In this document: positions 47,601 to 59,600 of the stretch, in pieces
How the letters are laid out: every line of letters starts with the position of its first letter
Numbering within the stretch: position 1 is the first letter of the stretch
DNA from: Nepenthes gracilis
Lineage: Eukaryota > Streptophyta > Magnoliopsida > Caryophyllales > Nepenthaceae
NCBI GenBank assembly: GCA_033239525.1
Contig: BSYO01000009.1
Span: forward strand, 19,675,299 to 19,739,298
Direction of reading: 5' to 3'
Length of the DNA: 64,000 bases
Translations under genes and position numbers: made by a program
Notes under the pieces: model-generated
Told to the model about the DNA's origin: nothing
What the model saw: only the letters and a program-made list of their open reading frames with translations
Database searches by the model: none

Positions 47601-50600
47601 CATCTTTTCTAGCACTGTGCAACTGCTTGGAAGCTCTGTTCTGCTGTGTTTTCTTCCATGGGAATTATGATGTGCAATCTTGACATGTTTGTGAGGAGCC
47701 ATCAGCCTGGGAATGGTTCATTAGAACAGAGTAGAAGAACAAGGAAGGGGAATATATGATATATCCCTGAAGCAGTGTTGCGGACTATTTGCAAGGAAAC
47801 AAATAGTTGAGCTTTTGAAAAATCTGAGATCTACTATATACCAGAGCTTTGGGGCAGTCTCTATTCTCTTTTCCTTCATTGCTGAATTTCTTCAAATGAT
47901 CTCAAGTTCTGGTGTTTGTTTTTGTTGCTTCCCCCTCTCCCTAATACTTTCCTTTTTACCTATTTGATTAAATTCCTGGTCAAAGAAAAAGGATAGGATG
48001 TTCCTCCACTGCCTGAAGGGTGTAGCCATGAATCAAGCATGATGGAGGAAGAAGATTCATGAGATGATAAGAGTGACCTCACTTAGGGTATCTGGCTTTG
48101 TGAATGTTGAATCTAGGAAGTGAGATTTTAATGCGTGGCTTGTGAATACAACTGTATTGAGTTTGATGAGTGGCCACACAAGTGAAAGAAATATAAAATA
48201 AAATTCCCAAGCACTTGAGTAATATGGAGGATGCTTTCCCTGGAGGAATTCTCAAGGAGAAGCACTGTGTGACCATGGCATGTGTTTTTGATGAAGTTTA
48301 TTAAGGTGTAATCTGGATGGGTTTATGTCAACTAGGATCCAGGCCAGTGAAAGTGAAATGTTAGATGGATGTGGTGAGAAAGCATACATGATGGATTAAA
48401 TACTGTGTACGAGTTGCTGTGAGGTTCAAAATGCTGCATTTAGGTGGGCATAAATACTTCATAGAACCATCAATTGTCTTGAATTGAGAAGTTGAATTCA
48501 GGTCTATCATTATCAGCTGTTTAAATTTAATTCATAGTACATTTCCTTTTTTGTTTGTGCAAAATGGGGTTTCATTCTCCTGCAGAACTATGTTTGAATA
48601 TATGGAGTGTTTTTGTTGTTCCTTTACACTCGGTTTTGTTTTCATTTTTCTTTGATTTTTTTTCCCAGGGCACGGTTGAGAACAATATTAGGGTAAGCCA
48701 TGGTACAATGATAAGGTCGTTTTATTGTGACTTGGATGCTATGGGTTTCAAGCTTGAAACAATATTTTTGTAGGGTGAGGCTGCATATATTTAGACATGC
48801 ATAGACCCCAATGTTTGGGAGCCCCATGCACTGCTCTTCCATTTTGGTTCCCCTCCTGTCTTTCCTGTCCTTTAGCCTCCTACTGCATCAAATATGCTGA
48901 TTGAAATCTACTTCTGTAGCTGTACTGTTTTGAGGACCGAGGAAATCGCCGTGTTGCTTTGCGGCCAGAACTAACTCCATCATTGGCAAGGCTAGTGATA
49001 CAGAAAGGGTAATCAGATTCCCATCCTTAAGTGTCTGTTATTGTATTCTTGAAACTATGTATAATTTCTTCTTCGTGTTTTTGTGCTTCACTTATTTGGT
49101 CTGTCTTCAATTGGGTATTTAGTGAATTACTCGTTGAAAACTCTTTAATGCTTACAGATGACCTATTTATTTATGATTTTTGTATCCAGGTACAGAAGCC
49201 AGAATTTGATCTCCATGTTTTTTTCTGTCCAGAAAATCTGTATCCCTGCCATTGAAATGGTTCACTGTTGGACAATGCTGGCGGTACGAGAGAATGACTA
49301 GGGGAAGGCGTCGTGAGCATTACCAGTGGAATATGGATATTGTTGGTGTATCAGGGGTTACGGTGTGTAACAGTATATGTATTATTCACCTTTATTGTAT
49401 GTTTGCATATCAGAATAATTGCACCCTGCACATGCCTCATGTTCATAACATTTTATTGCCCAGGATTGCCGTTGGGAACCTTTTGGGTGTATTTGTAGAA
49501 TAGACTCTGACAATAATCAGAGTCTTCCAATTAGTTGGCTTTTTATGCCATTTAGGACTCCTTTGTTTCATTTATTACTTTCACCATCTTGTTGGAACTG
49601 CCTAGCAACTAGAGTTCGCTGTGTTGCTGAGTACAAGTCTGCTTGTTCTTTTTTGTCGGTGAGGAGTGTACCATAAACTAGTTTGCTAGCTTATGGTACA
49701 CATTGACTATACAAACAGAAGCTTTAAGTCTCACCATGTGGTGATGGCCATCTCAGGTTAATTCTAGTGAGTTTTCCAAAAATATTGTAGCAATTTGGAA
49801 GTGATTTTATTACCATTGAATATTTCTTTTATTTACCCTAGAAGGTGCCTTTCAGTAATTCGTAAAAAACAATTGAAGAATCATGAAAGCTAACACAAGT
49901 GTTCATGAGGTTATGATTTTGGAGAAAGAAAATGGAGGATTATCTTGGATTTTCCTGAGGTTATAATCTTATGGTGGCTGATACTTGTTTGAAGTAGAGG
50001 GAAGATTATTTAATCATGTGTACGAGTGGTTCATTGAAGACTCATATTAACTATGCCAAGAGGAAAAGAGACTGTTTATGTTGCAAAGATTGTATGAGCA
50101 TCCTAGGGAAAATTAGACCATATCAATTATTGGTTTTAGAATGCATCTCGAGAAATTGGAAAGGAAGAAGCAGAAGGTACAATCCCCCAAGGATAGGGCA
50201 AGACGTGGGATGCTTTGGATTTTTGTATTTGAGGAGTAGCCAAGGGAGGTTTTGGGGAATAAATATTGGCAAAAGAGTTTGAGGGGAGCTGAAAGGGAGC
50301 GTATTGTACTAAAAGCAACCTTGCTGGTGGTACCAGGAGGTTTGGTAAAAACTGATTGCTAAGAGAAATTCTCACAAGGTTATTTGTAATTTTCAGAATG
50401 ATAATAACCTTTTGGGATAATATAGATGTGCTAAAAAGAGACAAGGACAGGTTGGGAGCAAGAAGCTTGTGAGGGCTGGACTCCCACAAACCTTTCAACT
50501 GAGCAAATGTTAGCCACACTCAAAATTATTTTGCTTGTTTATGGTCCTATCTAGAGTGAACAAAAAATTCCAGAATTATAAATTAATTACCACATAAGAA

Positions 50601-53600
50601 TGACTTCAGCATGCATGAAAATGATTGACTTCATAACAGTGTTGAGCTGTTTTATGTGTTGGTGTTTCTTTGATGATTGAGCTAGCTGATTGTTTTGTTT
50701 TAATCTCCAGCTTTACAGCCTGTATACGAGCTTGAAGCCTGGACAGTCCATAAATGGAATACGTATAGTTAACTTGAAAATTCAAAGCAATCTCTTACAT
50801 ATTGAAATGCTAGTAGTGGTAGTTCTAACTATTGCTATTCTGAATTTTTAAAAGGAGACATATATCTTTTCATTTGTCCTTGTTGAAATTATGTTTTGCC
50901 TGTGTGTTTTAGGCTGAAGCAGAGCTTATTTATGCTATCGTCATGTTCTTCAAGCGATTAGGGATCACAGAATTGGATGTTGGGTTCAAGGTTTCCAGCA
51001 GAAAGGTATGGAAAGCTTCTGGTCTGGAAATTAGAGGAATTTTCAGCCGTTATTGTTTTTCTGCATACACTTTTTATTTTTAAAGCTTAAGCAAATACCA
51101 AGTCTGAACCTTCATATTGAATTTATTTGTCCACATCTGGTTTTAGCAGTTTATTTCTTTCCCATACTGATTTAGTAGTTCACTTGTTTGGCATATATCT
51201 TGATTCTGGTTTTCTGGAGGAATTTCTTTGTAGTTTTATAAACCCTTCAGTAGGCAAATGATTGGTTTTTGTAAAATGGATATCATAATTGTCTATGGAT
51301 TCATTTTTAATTGAGTGAAAAGCAATTAGAATATGCATGCTTTATCATCCTATTTGGCTCTTTTTCCTTCTTCAGACCCAGCTTGGGACTTGAGTCTTGT
51401 TAATGATGATTAGAACACTAATAATGTGCTATCTAGTTTTAACCATAATAAGCTGCCAGAATCCCTGCACTTAACTTTATAGGCAATTGCAAGGTTGCCT
51501 AGCTTTGCCTTCCCACAAATCCCATCATTGTTCTATTATTATGCAGTTCCTTTAGGTTTCTCATTAGGTTTTAAAGGTTATATTGTGCTTTCACTTCAGG
51601 TTTTACAAGAAATATTGAGGTGCTATAATATACCCGAAAATTTATTTGGCAATGTTTGCATCATCATTGACAAGGTTAGTTGAAGTCTTTTCTGTTTTAT
51701 CTTTCTCCTTTTTTGATTGTCATGATGGTTTTGTACACGACAATTTCATTCTTACAGCCATTAGCTGCAGAGTGATGTGTTGTGTGCCATTGTCAGTTTC
51801 CCTTGATTTGGTTGCTATTTTTTATTTTCCTTTTTTTTTTGGCTTGTTGTAGCAGTAGATTGAATCCTGGAGACTGCTGATGCTTTATGTTTTTTAAAAC
51901 TATTTGGGTTACTTTTTCCATTTTCTGTTATTCCTTTGCTTGAATATTTAGAATCTTGAAATTTTGCTGTCTGCAATCTTTGAACTCTTGGTGATTTTTC
52001 ATAGTTGTAAAGGTCTTGAATAAAGGGGTAGCTGGCATGGCTTAGTGGTGTAGAGCTTTCTCCAAAAGAGTGAATTCATATGCTTATTTAAATATGGTTC
52101 CTAATTTGCATTCGTGTTGCTTCCAGCAATGAGATTCTGTTGAAAACTCATCTTGTTCAACTTGATATATGATTGGAAACAGATGGGAAAGATTGCATTG
52201 GATGATGTTAAGAGAGAGCTCAAGTCTACTGGGATGTCTGATGAGGCTGTTGGGCAACTATTGGAGGTCCTTTCTATTAAGTCACTGGCAAAGTTGGAAG
52301 GTCAGCTCTGTACATAGTTACCTGTATTTGAGAATATCATTTGTGGACAAAAAAAATTGAAGAATGTTATAGGAAATTTTCAGCCCTGCTTTGTTGGAAA
52401 AACATTTTTTTATTTTCCATTTCCCATTTTGCATTTCCTTTTTCAATCTTTCATTTTCACAGTTTTCTTATTATTATTTTCAATCTAGAAAACTTGTCCA
52501 TCTGTTTCTATAGAAACATATACATTTCAATAAAGTAATGTTTATTGGTAATTGTTAGCATAGTCTTGATCATTCAACATATGGTTAGAGTTGTTAATCA
52601 AACATATTTACCTGCAGCTGGACTTGAATTGAAGCTTGTTTGAGCTGAACTCTATTAGTTTATTAAGTGGAATTAAGCCTATATGGTCTTGTGATTATCT
52701 ATCAATTTTAGTGCATGTAGATACTGCTAGTCTAGTTCAGACTGTTAGTCATAGGCGAGGTGCAAATTCTAAACAAGGTATACTTTTATTAACTAATTAA
52801 TTGAATTTAATTTGTAATAGCTTGGCTGTAGTTACTTAAATTGCAAAACACCTATATATTGCTTATCACCATATTGCGTAACAAACGTGGTTCTCTTATC
52901 ACGTGCTGTGCTAATGTGGTTCTTGATGATAATTCTCATATAAAATAATACTTTTCTCATATCACGCACTATGCTATGCGAATCGGGTGATGAACCAATA
53001 CTAATGACTTGTTTAGAAGAGTGAGCTCAATTTACCCGAGCTTAACTCATTAAGTCAATGAGTTGAGCCTAAACCTGATTCTAAGTTTGCCTAATTAAGG
53101 AATTGAGTTGAGTCTAAGTAAAGCAATCATTAATTCATTTATAACTTTATCTATGATATTTAATTGCCAAGAAGTAAAGGGTGGCCAATGGCTACTAATG
53201 ATTTATTTTTTTAATAACTTGACTTTTTATATTATTATAATATAATCAGCTAAATTTTTGTCATTAAAGAAATAATGCACAGATAATAAATTTTCTAAAC
53301 CATAGAAAACATTAGATGGTAACCTAATATTTTTATGAGGGGCCTCTTTTGGCTATTTATATAAAGTGATAATAGTATTCCCCTTTGTGTAAAAAAATCT
53401 ATTATTTATAATGATTTAGTTACATACATAATTGTTAGATAACTCTAAAGGAAAAAGAAAAATAGAGAAAATGAATTCTAAGATTAATTGTTTATTAGAA
53501 ATATTGCTGTGAATTTGGTATATATTTATATTTATAAGCTTATAAAATAATGCTATCATAATCTCAAGTTCTCACAGGATTCGTTTAAGTTAGATTTAGA

Positions 53601-56600
53601 AAATTAAGGAACACTTTTCTTTATGGCCAAAAAATTATGAAAAATATATTCTAGATGTTTTTTGAAAATTTTACAGTTAGAAAATTAAAAATGATGTTTT
53701 ACGTTTTTTCAAATGCAAAACAGATAGATTTGTACATTTTTCAAATTTTCTGTTTTCCTGATTGTTTTTATTGAAAGAAATCTTAGTTTTTGACAACTAA
53801 ACATGGTCTCATGACTTATTAAAAAAATGTTCAGTGTGATGGACTGGTTACTGGTACTGTTTGATGGTTTATGGTGGGTTGTCACTTGTCCAACTATTTT
53901 GCAAGAGTGTATTGCTGAGCTGTTATCCCTATCAATTAATAGTTGAATCAACGAAAATTTGGGTGTTTGTTGGGTATGGAACACTTTGAATGCATATCCC
54001 TCCCCCTCCCCTCTTTCTTGCTGTTCATTTTTGCTTCAGTACTCCTCCCTTTCCATCTTTCGTGCTATATTCTCCATTGATCAATTATAACCTTAGGCCG
54101 GAAAAGGCAGCAAAGGAGAGAAATTCCAGAGCTTTGCTGTATGTTTGTTTAAGCAATGGAAGGCAGAGAATGCATAGTCAATCATCACTCTTCCTATTGT
54201 ATATAAGTATGTAGTATTGCTGTAGGAGTTTGCATGCAGCTTTTTCTAGCATTATGTAACTTTGAGTTTTGCTGGTACGTCTGTTGATTAGCCATGAGGA
54301 TAATGATTATGTGGGGATCCCTTTCTAACCCTTAAGGAAAATTAAAAACAAGTAAACTTAGCGTGCCTTACACACTGGAACCACATAAGCCTTTGCTATT
54401 GATTGCTATATTGCATGTATAATAACGAAAAGATTATGTAATTGTGATGGATCTCATTACCTCTTACCTGCTAATTTTTTTTATCCTTCTCTCACCCAAT
54501 GTGGCACTGTGTGTTACAATGCAGAGATACTTGGAAGTTCTGGTGAAGCAGTTGCTGATCTAAAACAACTTTTCTCATTTGCTGAGAAGACTGGTTACTC
54601 TGAGTGGATTCAGTTTGATGCATCTGTTGTTCGTGGTCTAGCATACTACACGGGAATTGTGTTTGAGGTTAGACATATTTATGCTACTTGGTTTGATTGT
54701 GGGAAAAGATAATGTATTTTGTTCCTTTAATGTGCCAACGGTAGCTCTAGGACTGATACTTCCTTCATATGAGAAAGGTTAATATTAGGAAGACAAGAAA
54801 CCCATTTTTACGTTTCCACATCAAACTGAAATATAATACTTAATTCTTTTCTTTCTTTTAATGCCTATTGGTATTCTAAAAGTACCCTTTCGAAGTTCTG
54901 AAGAGGAAGATGCATTTTGGGTTGACATATAGTGCAACTTGTCAGATATATTGGGTCATAAGGGCTAGATCGTCATCTCCATTTGTAGGAAAATCTATTA
55001 GTCCGTATCGTAAGTCTACTTGTTACAAACAAAAAGCGAACATCCCCATTCCAAAACATTCACATAGGTCCTCAAGCAGGCATCGAAAAGAGGACGAAAA
55101 GAGTCTATTTACTTTTTATTCCGGAATGTATCATGGCCCTATCTATTCATCTTTTTCTAAAAAAAAAAAAAAAAGAGTTCCGCATCTCTCCGGGGCCCGG
55201 AGAACAAATAGGCGTGGGGAAGAGGGAGAGGTAGGGGGGCTCGTAGCCCTCCTCTCCCGTTGCTGTTCCCGGACCACCCATCCCTTCCCTTTGCCTAGCC
55301 TAGTGTGGTCCGATGAGATCAGATGCATATATATCTTGAACTGATTTGAATTTCCCCTCTTTTATATGGTACAAAATCTGTCAAGTTCTTTTGGGAATCT
55401 CAGTTTTGGGGCATCAAAGATTTATAACATGTTATGTTTTCCATTTGGTTGTAGAAGACGGAAAAGCCATTGATTGAGAAACTAGGGGGCATCTCCTAGA
55501 TACAAAATGCACGATACCAGTAAGAACTCATTCATATTATCTTTCTCACACAAAATAGGGGCATTGCCATTAAAAATATGGAGAACATTTGTAACAAACA
55601 AACTTCCATTGTTCAAGACAGTGTCGTCCTTGACAGCTCAAATAAACCGAATAATAGTCTGAGTGATAAGGAGAATTGATCTGTTTTTGTTCTCCTTATT
55701 GTAAAGAAAAAACATTCTCAGCCTGAAGCTCAGTGTGGACGCATTGCATACCCATCAAACTCACTCCACAGTCAAAGCTTTCTGGAAACATTACCAGGAT
55801 GGATAAGCAATTAATTGGTTAATGAGAATTAATGCCATCTTTGTGGGTTGTTAAAGGTGAGATTCTGCTCTCAAGAAGCTTAATAAAACCAAAAAAAAAA
55901 AAAAAAATAAAAAAATAAAGAAGACAGAATATGAGAATTTCTATCGTTTGATTCAGACAGAACTTTATTTGTTGGCCATCCAGTTTATAATGTGGTTGCT
56001 CAAGGAACATGATGTCAAGCATGTTGTTGTTTTGGGGGGGAATGATGGAGTAAATTTGGAGGAATCCTACTTAGGAGTTTGCAGGATTAGAGATAAATGG
56101 AATCATTGGGACTTCGGAGGGCAGAGACTGAACTGGCTGAATACAACCTGTGGAGCCTAGAAAATACGTTGGTAAGGATGTATGATATAATTCAACTATT
56201 CAGGTAGAGGGTGTAACAAAGATAACAGGGAGGGTCCACAAAAGATGGGTTCAAGAATGTTTAAGAGTAATGTGCCACTTCAACTTTGGAAGATGAATTT
56301 TTTTCTAGTTATTCCCTTTTTTGGTTGGAATGGCAGAAATGATGATGTATCCACTTCAGCTGGGGATAGAAGAATTATTGCTTAACGTAAGAGATGAACG
56401 ACATGATGTTTAACCACTAGTGACTGCTTTGGGAAGAATTTTTTTCTGTTTCCTCTTTTTTATTTTTCTGTGTTCTGGTTGATGGATGTTTTCTGTTTTA
56501 TTATTATTTTTCCTCTCAAATGAATGCTTTCACTTTATCCAACCAGTTTTAAAATGTAATTTCCTTTGTAAAAAATGAGTTCACATGTTCTTCAGGGGTT

Positions 56601-59600
56601 CGACAGAGAAGGGAAGCTGCGAGCCATATGCGGCGGTGGTCGATATGATAAGTTACTTTCTACATTTGGAGGTGATGATATACCAGCCTGTGGTTTTGGA
56701 TTTGGTGATGCAATCATTGTTGAAGTAAGTTCATCCTACTTGTTTTCTTATTTTGCATCTTTGCGTCATAAAGTTTTAACATAGTGATGCTAGATCTTAT
56801 AATGTTATTAACCTTGATTTTTTCTGAACCCAAATGAACTAAATACCAGAGTGACTACAGTGAAAGAGTTATCATTCTGTACCAAGATATGTTTTTGACA
56901 GTTTTTCCTTACACATACCATTTGGATCCGTTTACCCTATTCAATAATCTTAAATATTTTAATTGCTAGGTTTAACTGGTGTGTTGTTATTGGGTTCTAG
57001 TGACTTTGTTGCTGCCATTAGCTTAAGGCATGCAGAGTTGCCCTAGTAGAGTCCGGACATGCATATCTTTTATTTATATCTTGGATGACATGTTCCTATT
57101 AATACCATAAAATGTGCTTTTTGCACATGATGTAATAAAAAGATGATGTGCATGTCAATCCCATATTACTAATAAGAAATGTTACTGCATTTCAGCTAGA
57201 TGTCATTGTTACTAATGGTAAAAAGTATTGCTAAATGCGATGCATCTCTCTCTGTCTCCTTCTATGTATGTCTTATTGCTGCACATCTCTTTCTTCCTCT
57301 CCCTCACCTTGGATGTGTGCCCAAAAGACAATGGAGGGAACGGAGAAAAGGAAAGGATCTGCAAGGAATATGAAGCATGTAGCATATGTGGATTGAAATA
57401 TGGGTAAACATAGGTAGCCAAAATTCCCCCCACTCCCCTCCCTCATCAAGACAATGGGCTGCTAAGTCAAGGGAAAAGAAGGGCTGGTTTGGGAAGTTAA
57501 GAGGGTATCAAGAAAATTCAGAGCACCACCTGAGGCCTCCAGTTCACCCATCTAGGCTTGGAAGACTAGCTCTTTCTAACCCTAGATACTTTCTACAATT
57601 TGCTTGATGTAGCAGCTATGCTATTAACCATGGATATGTTGCTGTGGAAGCTGTCTAGGAAAGGTCGTTTTGGTGTTTCAGGCACTAATTGTTTTGTTGA
57701 ATGATGCCAACTTTCCTTGGACAGTGATTTTGGAGTCATAGTGCCTACCAGAATTGCTTTTGTTATGGGGAGGCCCCTCTAACTCTTTAAATAATATTTA
57801 AATGGTTGAGTCTTTCAAAGGGAGAATTTGAATACATTGTTGCTCTTTTTTATTTTGATTTTCTATTTTTGGGTTAGAGGTGTACTGCTTAGACTGTGCA
57901 TTATTCCTTCTTCATTGGAGGTTTCTTTGGCTTTATGTTGCACACACTTTCATATCTGGGTTAGTTTGTCAAGATAATGAATTATTCAGTGAATATGTTT
58001 TACCTGGTAATTTTTTTTCACCAGGCACAACTAATTCCAAACTTTGATTTATCCCCCTAGCAGCCATTATGAAATTGTTATGACCATTACAAATTATGTA
58101 ATGGCAATTCATGTTAAACCAATTATAAAGTAATTTTAATGTAAAACATAGCTCATTTTGACTAGAGATGAAACAAAAAATTTGTCATCCATTAAAACTA
58201 GATAGAAAGACGCAAGAAAATAAAATAAAATAAAATATACATTGAGAGTATGAGGAATTTATTTATTGGTGTCTCTAAAGTCAATGAAGGGTTTCAAAAA
58301 CTAAGGATAAAAGTGTGCCTTTTCTAATATGTGAATTGTAGAATAGGCTATGTCAAGCAGTTTATTGAATTTGTTGAAAACATATAATTTTATTGCTGTT
58401 CCTATTCTGTTAGATTTTATTTACCTAAAAATTTATTTCCTACTTGTATCTGGGGAGCTAGAGCACTTGTGATTTTCCTTCTTACCTCTCTTTGTTTATT
58501 GGGATGCCATCTCGGCACTCTATTTTTCAAGTTTTTCCACTTACCAATCACACACACACACACACAAAAGGTTTTTCCTACTCATTTGAAGATTCAATGT
58601 CTGTAACAATGGCATTTTTGCTTGTGAAATCAGTGAAACCCTAAACTAATGACTTACGATAATCAAGGATAAAACTGAAATTAGTCTAAAAATAACAGGA
58701 TATGACAATAATAGGCATAGTGCATGAGGTAATTGCATAGGGCCTCTTGGGAGTGTCGGATGCCCATAGTGTTATCCATGTATTATAAAGAGGCTGCTTC
58801 AGTGAGGTATAATAACTGATATTGTGGTTTTTTTTTTTTTTTAAAAAAAAAAACATTGCCTAAGTTCATTGAATATATTTACTATTCTGGATTTTCAGTT
58901 TAATTCTTGTAAATCAATGTGAGCCAGGCAATAAAATAGTGGAAACAATCTTTTTTCTACCATGATGGCCATGGTATTTATGCAACATCCACAGTGGCAC
59001 ATGCCCCATGACCATAAGGGTGACCACAACCATGAGCTGATTTACTTCCATGGTGGCTCACTCTTTGATAATACTTCTCATGTACATATGTTGGTCTCTG
59101 CTGTTCCTTCATGGGTACTAGCTTCACCAAAATTATTTTCTGCTAAGCCTCCTTATCCTCTTCATCTTGAATTCCTTGTTCATTAAAGAAACTAAGGGAA
59201 AAAGAAAAAGAATCCCTCTTCCAAATCAATTGATGCGCTTTGCTTGACTAGTTATCATCTTGATATTTTGCTTGTAGTTTGTCTAACAACAGTGCTTGTC
59301 ATATCCATTAATTCTCTCAGAACTCTCTTGCTTGTCCTTTTGATGAACCCAAATTTATTATCCCATGGAGACTACTTCTTGTATGAGATTGGATTTTAGC
59401 AACTGAAAATCTATCGTTTCCCTTCTAGTTTAGGGTCTTTTATGTAACTTGATTTGTCTGCTCATCCTTTTGTGCAACATGATTTTCTGCAGCCATTCAA
59501 TGTCTAATTTAATTGTCTCTTGTCAAGAAGATAATTATTCAGATTGTATCTGAGATCAATCGCAAAGATAATCTTCTGATCAGAAAATCTCTGCTATGTG

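Larger units (their letters stand above)
33200..48919 (+). other. Intron 2 of histidyl-tRNA synthetase gene, about 15.7 kb
   Basis: The donor is CAG|GTTTAT and the acceptor CTTCTGTAG|CTG, both in phase 0. This is far longer than the other introns of the gene (from about 0.1 to 4.5 kb). Nearly 12.9 kb of it (33498-46357) is inserted material. The remaining sequence, 33200-33497 and 46358-48919, looks like ordinary intron and would leave about 2.9 kb. Splicing across it must skip several cryptic splice sites and polyadenylation signals, such as AATAAA at 41097 in the viral segment. Confidence 0.85.

Noticed and set aside
48669..48700. Exon-like stretch with splice-like borders in intron 2
   Set aside because: The known order of HisRS residues joins 33199 to 48920 without a gap, so no extra exon is needed.
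50136..50519. 127-residue minus-strand frame in intron 4
   Set aside because: No domain or repeat ends; most likely chance, although a decayed retroelement piece cannot be excluded.
52026..52100. tRNA gene
   Set aside because: Only an A-box-like word is present; there is no B box, anticodon arm or acceptor stem.
58962..59186. Histidine-rich 74-residue frame in intron 9
   Set aside because: No family recognised; lies within an intron between well-defined HisRS exons.
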